DNA of 64,000 bases from assembly GCA_026003355.1 (NCBI GenBank), contig BPHC01000011.1, forward strand, positions 1 to 64,000, written 5' to 3'. Under the pieces are notes generated by a model. It had not been told where the DNA came from, did not search any database, and saw only the letters and a list, made by a program, of their open reading frames with translations. Shown piece after piece: positions 53,545 through 61,916 of the stretch; the first letter of the stretch is position 1; each line of letters starts with the position of its first letter. This DNA is from Cyclobacteriaceae bacterium (GTDB lineage Bacteria > Bacteroidota > Bacteroidia > Cytophagales > Cyclobacteriaceae). The position numbers and the translations under genes were made by a program.

Positions 53545-54699
53545 ATGAGCCGCCTTATGCATTTCAAATATCTGTTATTAACCCTTATTGCCCTGCAGGG
53601 TTTTGCCCAACAAACCGACAGCCTTGAGGCCGTGCTCGACACGGCCCGTAATGCCGTTAGGGTAAAAACCCTGAATGAGTTGTTCCGCGCTTATCTGCCT
53701 TCCGACCCGGTAAAGGCCATAGGCTACACCCGTGAAGCGCTTAACCTGGCCACCGAAATAGGCGACAAGCGGGGTATGGCGGCAGCCTACAACAACCTGG
53801 GCGTGGCTTACCGTAACCAGGGAGCGCTTGACAAAGCCCTTCAGTATTATATTAAAGCTTTGCGCCTGTTTGAAGAGCTGAACAACAAAGAAGGTATTGC
53901 CGGCACCAAAAGCAACATTGCATCGCTCTATTCACTGAAGAAAGACTTCGGCCAGGCGATGAAATATTTTAATGAAGCCCATGCCACATTTACAGAGCTG
54001 AATGACAAGGCTAAAATTATTGCCAGCCTGAACAATCTGGGCAACCTGAACAGCGATATGCAACTGTTTGAAAAAGCCATGAAGTATTATACCGAAGCCT
54101 GGCAACTGAGCGTTCAAAGCGGCAAGCCCTTTGCAGACCCGCTTACCAACATTGGCAATGTTTACTTTCGCCAGGGCAACTATCAGCGGGCCATCGAAAA
54201 CTATTTAAAGGCCCTGGAGCTGGAGCGCCAAAGCAATAACCGGCTGGGTATGCTTACCATCATATCAAACATAGGTATTGCCTACACGCGTGCCGGTCAG
54301 CCCAGGGCGGCTCAACCCTATCTGGATGAAGCCCTTAAGCTTTCACGGGAGCTGCAAGCCTACACCGGTTTGCCCGAATTGCTGAAAAGTAACGCGTTAA
54401 ACCTGTACAAATCGGGAAAATTAAAAGAAGCATTTGAAATCATGATGAAATACGATTCGGCACGCGAGCGCATTTACGGTGAGGAAAGCAGCCGCTCCAT
54501 TGCCCGTATGGAGCTGGCGCTGGCCCTGAACGAAAAGGAAAAAGAGTATGAACTGCTCAAACAACAGGCACAAATCAATGCGCTGCAGCTCCGAAACACC
54601 CGTCTCTTTATTGTTTTGCTTATTTTGGGCGTTCTGGTGGTAATTGCTTTTGTAAACTTTTATTTTATGAACAAGCGGAAGGAGCTGGTAAAATCATGA
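53545..54699 (+). CDS. TPR protein with C-terminal membrane segment, no output domain
   Basis: The 384-residue product has a signal peptide (LLLTLIALQGFAQ) and about six TPR repeats at residues 60-290 (AAAYNNLGVAYRNQGALDKAL, AGTKSNIASLYSLKKDFGQA, ASLNNLGNLNSDMQLFEKAM, TIISNIGIAYTRAGQPRAAQ). A coiled coil (LNEKEKEYELLKQQAQINAL) leads into a membrane helix near the end (LFIVLLILGVLVVIAFVNFYF) and 8 final residues. In Bacteroidota this layout is usually followed by a histidine kinase or LuxR-type domain; here the protein ends right after the membrane. It overlaps the HD-domain gene by 4 bases, so that protein may be the output. Confidence 0.8.
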   Translation: MSRLMHFKYLLLTLIALQGFAQQTDSLEAVLDTARNAVRVKTLNELFRAYLPSDPVKAIGYTREALNLATEIGDKRGMAAAYNNLGVAYRNQGALDKALQYYIKALRLFEELNNKEGIAGTKSNIASLYSLKKDFGQAMKYFNEAHATFTELNDKAKIIASLNNLGNLNSDMQLFEKAMKYYTEAWQLSVQSGKPFADPLTNIGNVYFRQGNYQRAIENYLKALELERQSNNRLGMLTIISNIGIAYTRAGQPRAAQPYLDEALKLSRELQAYTGLPELLKSNALNLYKSGKLKEAFEIMMKYDSARERIYGEESSRSIARMELALALNEKEKEYELLKQQAQINALQLRNTRLFIVLLILGVLVVIAFVNFYFMNKRKELVKS

Positions 54700-55235
54700 C
54701 CCGCGAGGAAGCGCTTAATCTGTTACACAGCCTTACCAAAAGTGAGTCGCTGTTGCGGCATATGCGCAGCTTGGAGCTGGTCATGGAAGCCTACGCAGAA
54801 AAGTTAGGGCAAGACCGTGAAAAATGGGGCATTGCCGGACTGTTGCACGATGCCGATTACGAAGCCTGGCCCGACAAACATCCTGAAGTTATTGTAGCCG
54901 AATTGCAAAAACGGGGCGAACACGAAATAGCCCACGCCATATCAGCCCACTACACGCGGTGGAACGTTCCCTTTACAAGCCTGATGGACAAAGCCCTGTT
55001 GGCCTGTGACGAGCTAACCGGATTTATTATAGCCTGCAGCCAGGTGCGCCCCGACGGCATTGCCAGCCTCGAGCCCCGATCGGTAATTAAAAAGCTTAAA
55101 GACAAAAGTTTTGCTGCAAAAGTAGAACGCGATGAAGTGTACAAAGGCGCTGAAATGCTGGGTGTTAACCTGGAAGAGCACATTCGGTTTATTATTGATG
55201 TACTAAAGAAAAACCGCGATGAGTTAAAGTTATAA
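54696..55235 (+). CDS. HD-domain phosphohydrolase
   Basis: The 179-residue protein has the metal-binding pattern of HDIG phosphohydrolases: RHMRSLELVMEAYAE, then GIAGLLHDADYEAWPDKHPE (HD pair), later AHAISAHYTRW and LLACDELTGFI (Asp ligand). HD-domain proteins of this size hydrolyse nucleotides or cyclic nucleotide-like molecules, but the substrate cannot be inferred. The start overlaps the TPR gene stop by 4 bases. It is followed by the small membrane protein gene with its own promoter. Confidence 0.85.
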   Translation: MTREEALNLLHSLTKSESLLRHMRSLELVMEAYAEKLGQDREKWGIAGLLHDADYEAWPDKHPEVIVAELQKRGEHEIAHAISAHYTRWNVPFTSLMDKALLACDELTGFIIACSQVRPDGIASLEPRSVIKKLKDKSFAAKVERDEVYKGAEMLGVNLEEHIRFIIDVLKKNRDELKL

Positions 55236-55252
55236 ACTAAAGCCCGCGAGGG

Positions 55253-55281
55253 TTGTATAACAGCCAAAATGCCTATATTTG
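55253..55281 (+). promoter_or_regulatory. Bacteroidota-type promoter of the 45-residue membrane protein gene
   Basis: TTG at 55253-55255 is followed after 18 bases by TATATTTG (55274-55281), an exact TAnnTTTG. It lies 19 bases before the ATG at 55301, giving a very short leader. Confidence 0.65.
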
Positions 55282-55300
55282 AAGCCCTAAACCCACAGCT

Positions 55301-55438
55301 ATGTTTCAACAATACATAGGTTCCGGTGCCAACTGGTTTATTTTAATCGTAGCCGTTATAATTGGCTTTGTCAACGCATTGATCTACATAGATTTTCAAA
55401 AGACAAAAAAGGAGCGCAATCAGGCCGAGAATCAGTAA
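55301..55438 (+). CDS. Small membrane protein, 45 residues
   Basis: The frame starts MFQQYIGSGANWFILIVAVI, with one membrane helix (about 12-32), then a highly charged tail (DFQKTKKERNQAENQ). It has a clear promoter upstream and overlaps the convergent thioredoxin-like gene by 7 bases. The family is not recognised; the promoter match makes it more convincing than size alone would. Confidence 0.6.
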   Translation: MFQQYIGSGANWFILIVAVIIGFVNALIYIDFQKTKKERNQAENQ

Positions 55439-55971
55439 GGCGACTGGTACGTTTTTAACCAGTCTTCCCATTTAATACCCTTTTTGTAGTGGTTTTCCCC
55501 AATGTATTGAACAATGGGGTGAAAGCTTTTGGCATCGCGGTACCCGGGCAGCGGCTGTATCATCCGGAATTCCTCATCCAGAAACACCACCGTTGGGTAG
55601 CTGAGCTGGTTGTTCAGCAGGGCGGCAGCCAGCTGGTGGGTACCTTTGTTTCCGTAAGGGATAAATTTAAATGTTGTGCCGTTAAACACCACATCTTCGC
55701 GCTGTTCGGCATTAAACTTAACAGGATAAAAGTGGGTATTCAGCAATCTGGCCACCTTCGGATCGCTGAAAGTATTTTTGTCCATCACCTTGCACCACCC
55801 GCACCAGTCGGTGTAAACGTCAATAAAAATCTTGCGCTTCTCGGCTTTCGATTTTTCAACTGCCTGTTCAAAAGTAAGCCATTGCACCGCTGTGCTGTTT
55901 GGCACAGGATTTTGCGAAGTGAGTAAAAGAATGACTGCCGAACCGGTAAAAAAGCTTATGGCTAACTTCAT
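55432..55971 (-). CDS. Exported thioredoxin-like protein (CGWC)
   Basis: The 179-residue product has a signal peptide or lipid-like leader (MKLAISFFTGSAVILLLTSQ) and a thioredoxin_7-type fold: WLTFEQAVEKSKAEKRKIFI, then VYTDWCGWCKVMDKNTFSDP with the CGWC redox pair, KFNAEQRED, and the cis-Pro region YPTVVFLDEE. The GWC context is common in periplasmic thiol reductases of Bacteroidota. The partner is unknown. It overlaps the small membrane protein gene by 7 bases. Confidence 0.88.
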   Translation of the reverse strand: MKLAISFFTGSAVILLLTSQNPVPNSTAVQWLTFEQAVEKSKAEKRKIFIDVYTDWCGWCKVMDKNTFSDPKVARLLNTHFYPVKFNAEQREDVVFNGTTFKFIPYGNKGTHQLAAALLNNQLSYPTVVFLDEEFRMIQPLPGYRDAKSFHPIVQYIGENHYKKGIKWEDWLKTYQSPY

Positions 55972-56059
55972 AGTATTATGGAAACAAATTTACGGTATTG
56001 TTTGGTTTCTGTTCATATTGATGAAAGATGGCCATAACGGGTAACCTGTATGCGGAAGA

Positions 56060-56636
56060 TTAAGCTGACAGGCGGTAGCTCATATCGTGCAGTACGGTTT
56101 CGAGGGCACGGTAAATGGCCTCATTAACCGGCATGCGCTCAACGCCGGTAAGCGGGTCAATGGCCTGCAACCGCATGTACCAGCTGCGAATAACCGGGGC
56201 CTCTGCATTGCCGCTCTCCACATCTTTTGCAACAGCAGGGTAACCCGGCTGGGCACGAAGCACCGAGCAGGTAACCAAATGATGAATGCCATATTTGTTG
56301 GGCCGGACAGCATATCCAAAAAGCCTGCATATCAACCCCCGGTAAGCATATCTGCCACAGTAACCCTTATTTCCTTGCGTTAGGTTAAGTATTGAGCACG
56401 CGGAAAGTTTTTCGGTTTTCAATCTTTCATATAAAGCCTCTGCTTCGCCCTGCCGGTTACAGGTGCATGGCCAGTGGCAAAAACTCCAGAACGGTAGCTT
56501 CAATTTCGGGTTTAAGGCAGCATTTTACGCACCCGGCCGGACAACTCAGGTTAATGCGCTCCCTGAAGCGCATCATGGCTTCATCCAGTTCGGCAAAAAG
56601 CTGCTCTACTGCCTGCACTTTTTCCGGTAAAGTCAT
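56060..56636 (-). pseudogene. Frameshifted YkgJ-type cysteine-cluster protein gene
   Basis: The first frame starts at 56636 (MTLPEKVQAVEQL) and reads CPAGCVKCCLKPEIEATVLEF then stops. The second frame continues from about 56460 as YRQGEAEALYERLKTEKLSACSIL, with GYCGRYAYRGLICRLFGY, to 56060. Deleting one A from the TAAC at about 56457-56460 joins HL to YRQGEAEA. Joined, the protein is a YkgJ/Fe-S-like cysteine cluster family member (CxxxCxxCC, then CxxxAYRGLICR) of about 190 residues. As written, the protein is truncated at residue 59. An assembly insertion is as likely as real decay. Confidence 0.75.
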
Positions 56637-56698
56637 GGTAAGTTGCTTACAATAGTCGGAATTACCCCTGCGCCCTGGCCCACGATTTTTGAAACCGG

Positions 56699-56771
56699 AG
56701 CGGGAAACGGGGCTCGAACCCGCGACCTTCGGCTTGGGAAGCCAACGCTCTGCCAACTGAGCTATTCCCGC
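56699..56771 (-). tRNA. tRNA-Gly (anticodon CCC)
   Basis: The minus strand folds as a 73-base cloverleaf with the acceptor GCGGGAA/TTCCCGC and T discriminator. The anticodon loop TTCCCAA holds CCC between TTGGC and GCCGA. The D arm is AGCTCAGTTGGCAGAGC and the T arm GCGGGTTCGAGCCCCGT. The frameshifted cysteine-cluster gene starts 62 bases downstream on the same strand. Confidence 0.93.
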
Positions 56772-56861
56772 TTAAAACGGGCCTAATTTATCAACCAGAT
56801 AAATATGGCGGTACAACAAAATGAAAAAAACATTACCCTGTAAACCGTTTTGGCAAACGTT

Positions 56862-57450
56862 TTACGCGCTTTTTAGCCCGGCCTGGCGGTTGCGGTAATC
56901 CTGCAATTCGCGCGAAAGCTTTATCTGGCGCTCAACGGCACTGTGCCGGTACCGGTCGAATTCCTGGTATAACTCATCGTACATGCTGCGGGCTTCGCGT
57001 GCGGCTTTAAGATGTAATCTTCCCGTTACCACCAGTGCAACTATTAACCGCCAGCAAACCTGCAATAATGCCCAGCGACAAGAGGCGGTAGAAAGATTTA
57101 TTGAACTGAAAACCTAAAACAGAAATAGATTGAATTGTACCCTGTAGCTCTGCTTCGCGTTGCCGCGCTTTGGTTAATTGCAGGTTTAAATTTGCCACCG
57201 AATCCCTAAGCCGCGTAATATCACTGCTCATCTGCCGGCGTACCGCTTCGCCAATCCGCAGGGAGTCGTTAACCGATTTCCATAGTCTTTCCACATCCAG
57301 CATGCGCACCATCCGGTAACCTTCAACCACCTCTACATGATCCTGAAGCCGTTGGTATTGATCGTTAAGTTTGGAATAAGACCCCGAAACCGGCTCCTGT
57401 GCCCGGACACATAAAGCCAGACAGATAAGGAAATAGAACAGTATTTTCAT
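56862..57450 (-). pseudogene. Frameshifted membrane protein gene with coiled coil
   Basis: The first frame starts at 57450 (MKILFYFLICLALCVRAQ, signal peptide), with a coiled-coil region (SKLNDQYQRLQDHVEVVEG, VNDSLRIGEAVRRQM, NLNLQLTKARQREAEL) and the start of a membrane helix (SFYRLLSLGIIAGLLAV). It then stops soon after. The second frame (to 56862) carries VALVVTGRLHLKAAREARSM and a charged coiled coil ending RNRQAGLKSA. Deleting one A from TTAATAG near 57044-57050 gives one unbroken helix, LLAVIVALVVTG. This restored membrane segment strongly supports a single gene with one extra base. The fold matches a Bacteroidota family sometimes misnamed tRNA (guanine-N1)-methyltransferase; function unknown. 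Confidence 0.75.
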
Positions 57451-57614
57451 AGGCAGCAGGTAAATCTTCTGCAATACTATTTTTAATACGTTACCAGCCA
57501 ACCCACAACAGATAATGCGACAAAACTTACGCCAAAGAAAACGATAGGCAGGCCAAAGCGTACGGGCTATTGTCTTAATTTTGTGCCGATCTTCGGAAGT
57601 CTTAACTCACCGGT

Positions 57615-58121
57615 TTGAAAATAGGCATCTTGTCCGACACGCACGGATACCTTGATGAACGGGTATTTGAGTACTTTGCCGGCTGCGATGAAGTGTGGCA
57701 TGCCGGAGACATTGGCCACATTGGAATTATTGAACGATTGCAAAACTTCAAGCCCCTGATAGCCGTTTATGGCAATGCCGATGATCGAAACGTACGCCTG
57801 TGCGTTCCGGAGCACCAGTGGATAGAACGTCATGGTCTGCTGATATGGATTACCCACATTGGCGGATCACCACCCCGGTACAACCCTTCTGTTATAAAAG
57901 TTTTGCAGCAACGCCAACCGCAGATATTTGTGTGCGGGCACTCGCACATCCTGAAGATTGCCCGCGACAGCCGATATAATAACATGTTGTTTATCAATCC
58001 CGGTGCGGCCGGGCAGCAGGGCTTTCACACCCACCGCACGCTGGTGCGCCTGGAACTGGCCAGCGGAAAAGTTGCCGGTGCAGAAGTAATCGAGTTGGGC
58101 AGACGTGGTGCGCTACCTTAA
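57615..58121 (+). CDS. YfcE-type metallophosphoesterase
   Basis: The 168-residue cytoplasmic enzyme starts at a TTG at 57615 (reading KIGILSDTHGYLDE after the start). Calcineurin-like metal motifs are all present: DTHG, GDIGH (WHAGDIG), GNADD, ITHIGG and CGHSH. YfcE-family enzymes hydrolyse phosphodiesters with Mn2+ or similar; the physiological substrate is unknown. It is convergent with dnaN (1-base gap). Confidence 0.9.
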   Translation: MKIGILSDTHGYLDERVFEYFAGCDEVWHAGDIGHIGIIERLQNFKPLIAVYGNADDRNVRLCVPEHQWIERHGLLIWITHIGGSPPRYNPSVIKVLQQRQPQIFVCGHSHILKIARDSRYNNMLFINPGAAGQQGFHTHRTLVRLELASGKVAGAEVIELGRRGALP

Positions 58122-58122
58122 A

Positions 58123-59247
58123 TTACACGTACTGGTTCAGCATAACCGGCATCACCAGCATGAGAATGTCTTCCTGTTTATCCTGCTGCTCGGGCAGGAT
58201 AATGCCCGCGCGGTTTGGTGCCGACAGGCTGAAGGTTACCCTGTCGCTGTCCAGATTAGACAGCATCTCCAGCAAAAAGCGCGCATTAAATCCTATTTCT
58301 ATATCCTCGCCATCGTGTTCACACGACAGCCTTTCGTTAGCCTCGTTGGAGTACTCCAGGTCTTCGGCCGAAATCTGCAGCTCGCTTCCGGTAATTTTCA
58401 GCCTAACCTGGTGCGTGGTTTTGTTGGCATATATGGAAATACGCTTTAAGGCACCCACCAGAGCCGGCCGGTCAATGGTCATTTTAATATTATTCTGGGT
58501 AGGTATTACGTTCTCATATTCCGGGAACCGTTCGTCAATAAGGCGGCAGATAAGCCGGATATTTTCAAACCTGAAAAAGGCGTTGGCCATGTTAAAGTCG
58601 AGGGTTACCACGGTATTTTGCGAAGGCAATGTAGCCTTTAGCAAATTGAGCGCCTTGCGTGGAATGATGATGGCATTTCCGTTATCGGACTTCACATCGT
58701 TTCTGCGGTACCGTACCAGGCGGTGGCCATCGGTAGAAACAAATGTGGCGTTCTTCTCATTCAGGTTAACATAAACGCCGGTCATGGCTGGCCGCAGCTC
58801 ATCATTGCTTGTTGCGAAAATGGTGTTATTGATTGCGCGGGCAAGAACTTCTGATGCGATTTCGGCAGAAAAGTCATTCCGCACTTCGGGTACTTTGGGA
58901 AAGTCGGTGGCATTTTCTCCGGCCAGCTTGTACCGGCCGTTATCCGAAATAATTTCCACACTAAAGGTAGCGTCGTCAATTGAAATGGTTATGGGTTGCT
59001 CAGGCAGGTTTTTGAGTGTTTCCAGCAGAATGCGCGCCGGAACAGCTATGCTGCCCCGCTCCTTCGATTCTACCTGAAGTTCCGTGATCATGGAAGTTTG
59101 CAGGTCAGATGCAGTAACCGTTAGCCTTCCTTTTTCCAGTTCGAACAGAAAATTCTCCAGAATGGGTACAACCGGATTGGTGGTGATAACTCCATTTATA
59201 TGCGTAAGCTGGCGCAGCAGGTAGGCCGAGTTGACGATAAACTTCAT
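58123..59247 (-). CDS. dnaN: DNA polymerase III subunit beta (sliding clamp)
   Basis: The 374-residue protein is the ring-shaped clamp that keeps DNA polymerase on its template. Family marks are MKFIVNSAYLLRQLTHINGVI, GRLTVTASDLQTSM, VPARILLETLKNLPEQPITI, YKLAGENATDFPKVP, AMTGVYVNLNE, LVRYRRND and the C-terminal VMPVMLNQYV. It lies 68 bases after the DUF4340 gene on the same strand, with a near-consensus -7 (TAACTTTA) in the gap, so it may have its own promoter. dnaA is not nearby, so this is not the usual dnaA-dnaN origin cluster. Confidence 0.97.
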   Translation of the reverse strand: MKFIVNSAYLLRQLTHINGVITTNPVVPILENFLFELEKGRLTVTASDLQTSMITELQVESKERGSIAVPARILLETLKNLPEQPITISIDDATFSVEIISDNGRYKLAGENATDFPKVPEVRNDFSAEIASEVLARAINNTIFATSNDELRPAMTGVYVNLNEKNATFVSTDGHRLVRYRRNDVKSDNGNAIIIPRKALNLLKATLPSQNTVVTLDFNMANAFFRFENIRLICRLIDERFPEYENVIPTQNNIKMTIDRPALVGALKRISIYANKTTHQVRLKITGSELQISAEDLEYSNEANERLSCEHDGEDIEIGFNARFLLEMLSNLDSDRVTFSLSAPNRAGIILPEQQDKQEDILMLVMPVMLNQYV

Positions 59248-59315
59248 GAAGATTAGTGGTTTTGGTTGCAGGGGGTAAAGTTAGAAATAAAAAGCATTTC
59301 AGGAAAAGAAGCATA

Positions 59316-60230
59316 TTAATGCTCCCCCTGGCGGAACCACGATCTTCGGCGGGTTAGCAGGGTTGTTTTATTGCCGCTGAACCATGCCGCCGGCAGGTAG
59401 CCGGTAATACCCAAAAGGCGGTTACCGGCAGGGAACAATTGAATCGACAGATCCTGCCCTGAAACGGTGGTAATCTTAATTATACCTGCACATTCGGCCG
59501 ATGCAAGGGTATCGGGCAGAGAGCGCGAGGGCAAAAAGCCATCGGCTTCCAGCAGGCTTATTTCATCGAGATACGTGTTAAGCCGGGCCGTGTCGGTGGG
59601 CATACCTTTTACGGAAAAAAACCGGCCATTGAATGCAACCGTAAAGGAATCGGCCGGATGGCCGGGGAATATAGCCGCAAGCGACCGGAAGTTGCGCCAG
59701 TTGAAATTAAAGATGCGACGGTTAACCCATTCTGTTTCCGGCAACATAAAAATTCCGGCTACAAACACGCGGTATCCGGGTATGGTAACCTCCACCACTT
59801 CGCCAGCATGCCGCTGCACAAAGGTTTTCATCGGACTTTCGTTTCCGGTAATGCGAAATGCAAAGGGTTTACCGGTGCCGCCGTAAACTTCTACCCGCAC
59901 GCCGGCCTGCTCCAGAATCCGCGCAAGGGAATCGGCCTGATTTTGTGCGGCTGGTCTGCGTACCACGCTTTGCTGCATCGCAGCCAGCAGCAAGGTTATG
60001 CGTTCCTCATCGGCCGGCATGCCGTTTACGGTCCACCCTGCTGCACTGCGCATAAGTTTTACCGTATCGTGCACCTGATAAAGCAAAATGCTGTCGGGTA
60101 TTTGTGTAAACGAAAACAGCGGCCCTGGTTTTGCTCCACCGGTCTGTCTGAATACCGCGTACAACACCGTTGCTGTTATAAGCAGGGCTAATGTGCCGAG
60201 CGACAGGTGTATTTGCTTTGCGTAAGTCAT
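59316..60230 (-). CDS. DUF4340-type membrane-anchored protein
   Basis: The 304-residue product has one N-terminal membrane segment (LGTLALLITATVLYAVF) followed by an extracytoplasmic domain with LLYQVHDTVKLMRSAAGWTVNG, later FAFRITG and WVNRRIFNF. The WxV(N/D)G pattern and position directly after gldG are typical of DUF4340 proteins, which accompany ABC-type Gld genes. It lies 6 bases after gldG. Function beyond this association is unknown. Confidence 0.78.
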   Translation of the reverse strand: MTYAKQIHLSLGTLALLITATVLYAVFRQTGGAKPGPLFSFTQIPDSILLYQVHDTVKLMRSAAGWTVNGMPADEERITLLLAAMQQSVVRRPAAQNQADSLARILEQAGVRVEVYGGTGKPFAFRITGNESPMKTFVQRHAGEVVEVTIPGYRVFVAGIFMLPETEWVNRRIFNFNWRNFRSLAAIFPGHPADSFTVAFNGRFFSVKGMPTDTARLNTYLDEISLLEADGFLPSRSLPDTLASAECAGIIKITTVSGQDLSIQLFPAGNRLLGITGYLPAAWFSGNKTTLLTRRRSWFRQGEH

Positions 60231-60236
60231 GATTGT

Positions 60237-61916
60237 TCAGGAGCTGTATAGTTTTCTGCGCCAGCGGTTGTATGCCAAACCAACAACAGCAATGAGTACA
60301 ACCGGAAGCAGAAGATTTGCCATCTGAATTTTCCATTTGTTTTTTTGGGCCGCCTGGCGGTCGAGCGGCCTGATTTTTATCACCCTGTTTTTGGTTTTGA
60401 TCAGCCCGTTTTCATCGGTAAGCCAGGCCATGGCGTTTAACAGCAGTTCTTCGTTGGCAAAAGTGTATTGCGTGTAGGGGTCGTAGCCCAACTGCATGGG
60501 GTTTCCGGTGCGGGGGTTTATCTCGTTCAGGGCCAGGTCGCCATCGCCAATTACCAGCACTTTTGCCGGCTTGCTTTCTTTACGGAAGCCGATGGTATCG
60601 GTTCCTTCGGGCAGAAACCGGTTTTTGTATAACGATGTAAAGGTGCCCTCAAGCAGCCATGCTACGGGAACCGGGCCATTGCCAAACGCCATTCGGCTGG
60701 TTTTGCTGATGTCGGCAACGGTTACCCGAACCGGAGCACCCAGTTTACGCGAATAAGCCGATGTAAACAGCAGGGGGGTTTTGGTAACACCCCGTGCCTT
60801 TACGGTGTCTATGCTGCTTGCAAAGCGCAGCACCACGGCATCAAGATTCCGGGTTATGGGGTGGCTGGCCATTTGGCCAATCAGCGGAAAGAACGGCCAT
60901 TCCATAAGCTGCATGTCGGGCCTCGATCCGGAGGTGCCGGTTATTACCGGGTAGAGGGCGGCTACCTGGTCCTGAACAAGGTCGTTGTTAATACGCACCC
61001 CGTAGCGGAACAACAAATCATCGAGGTTTACCTCATAGGGAAACGCAAAGTAATTCTCCTTCGAAGCGCTGTCGATGGAGGCATCCAGTTTATCCATCAT
61101 AATCAGCAACCGTCCGCCATGCATCACATATTGGTCCAGTTTAAATTTATCGGCCTCGGTAAACGGCTCTGTGGGTTTAATAAGCAGCAAGGCATCGTAT
61201 CCGGATAAGGAAATTTTGCGCTTCAGGTTTACCTTGTAAACATCATACAGTTCCAGAAGGGCGTTGTTCAGGCTGGCCCACCGCGTGCTGTCGGGCTGGC
61301 CGTGGCCCAGCAGAATGCCAATGCGTTTACGGTCGGTGTTAACGAGTTTGTAGATGGCGTTGGCTAACTCGTACTCCAGGCTTTCTATGGACTGGTTTAT
61401 TTTTTCATCGCGGCTGCCCGATGCGCTGCCTTTCAGAAAATTAACCGGTACTTCGCGGCCCCCATAAGCCACCAGAGCAGCCGGAAAAACCAGTTTTTCA
61501 GATGCGGCATTGCTGGTGCGTTCTACCACACGTGTGGGTACTATGCCTTTTTCCATCAGACTTCCGATGTATTCATTGCGGGCTTTTTCACCAGTTGCGG
61601 CCAGGGGGTCGGTAAGGCTGTACTGTACGCGGTTGCGCGAATACACCCTGAATTCTTCCAGTAGTTCAATAACCGCTTTGCGCATTCTGCGAAACGGGGC
61701 GTTTAGCTCGCCCTCCAGATAAACTTCCACATACACGTTGTCGTCAATCGACTCCAGCAGCCTTCGTACAGGTTCCTTTACCGTAAATTTTTTTTCTTCC
61801 GTAAGGTCAATCCTGAAAAAATAGTCGGCCGAAACCAGGTTGAGCAGCACGGTAAGCACCAGGCCATTGGCCAGGATAAGGAGGTCGTATGTTTTTTTAC
61901 CGTACTTCATTACCAT
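60237..61916 (-). CDS. gldG: GldG, gliding motility ABC transporter component
   Basis: GldG belongs, with GldA and GldF, to an ABC system needed for gliding in several Bacteroidota. The 559-residue protein has membrane segments near both ends (LLILANGLVLTVLLNLVSAD; LLLPVVLIAVVGLAYN) and a large middle domain with YVEVYLEGELNAPFRRMRKAVIELLEEF and RIGILLGHGQPDSTRW, as in the GldG/ABC-2 auxiliary (DUF4350-like) fold. The start overlaps gldF by 7 bases; an in-frame ATG two codons later is also possible. The next gene is DUF4340, 6 bases away. Confidence 0.93.
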   Translation of the reverse strand: MVMKYGKKTYDLLILANGLVLTVLLNLVSADYFFRIDLTEEKKFTVKEPVRRLLESIDDNVYVEVYLEGELNAPFRRMRKAVIELLEEFRVYSRNRVQYSLTDPLAATGEKARNEYIGSLMEKGIVPTRVVERTSNAASEKLVFPAALVAYGGREVPVNFLKGSASGSRDEKINQSIESLEYELANAIYKLVNTDRKRIGILLGHGQPDSTRWASLNNALLELYDVYKVNLKRKISLSGYDALLLIKPTEPFTEADKFKLDQYVMHGGRLLIMMDKLDASIDSASKENYFAFPYEVNLDDLLFRYGVRINNDLVQDQVAALYPVITGTSGSRPDMQLMEWPFFPLIGQMASHPITRNLDAVVLRFASSIDTVKARGVTKTPLLFTSAYSRKLGAPVRVTVADISKTSRMAFGNGPVPVAWLLEGTFTSLYKNRFLPEGTDTIGFRKESKPAKVLVIGDGDLALNEINPRTGNPMQLGYDPYTQYTFANEELLLNAMAWLTDENGLIKTKNRVIKIRPLDRQAAQKNKWKIQMANLLLPVVLIAVVGLAYNRWRRKLYSS

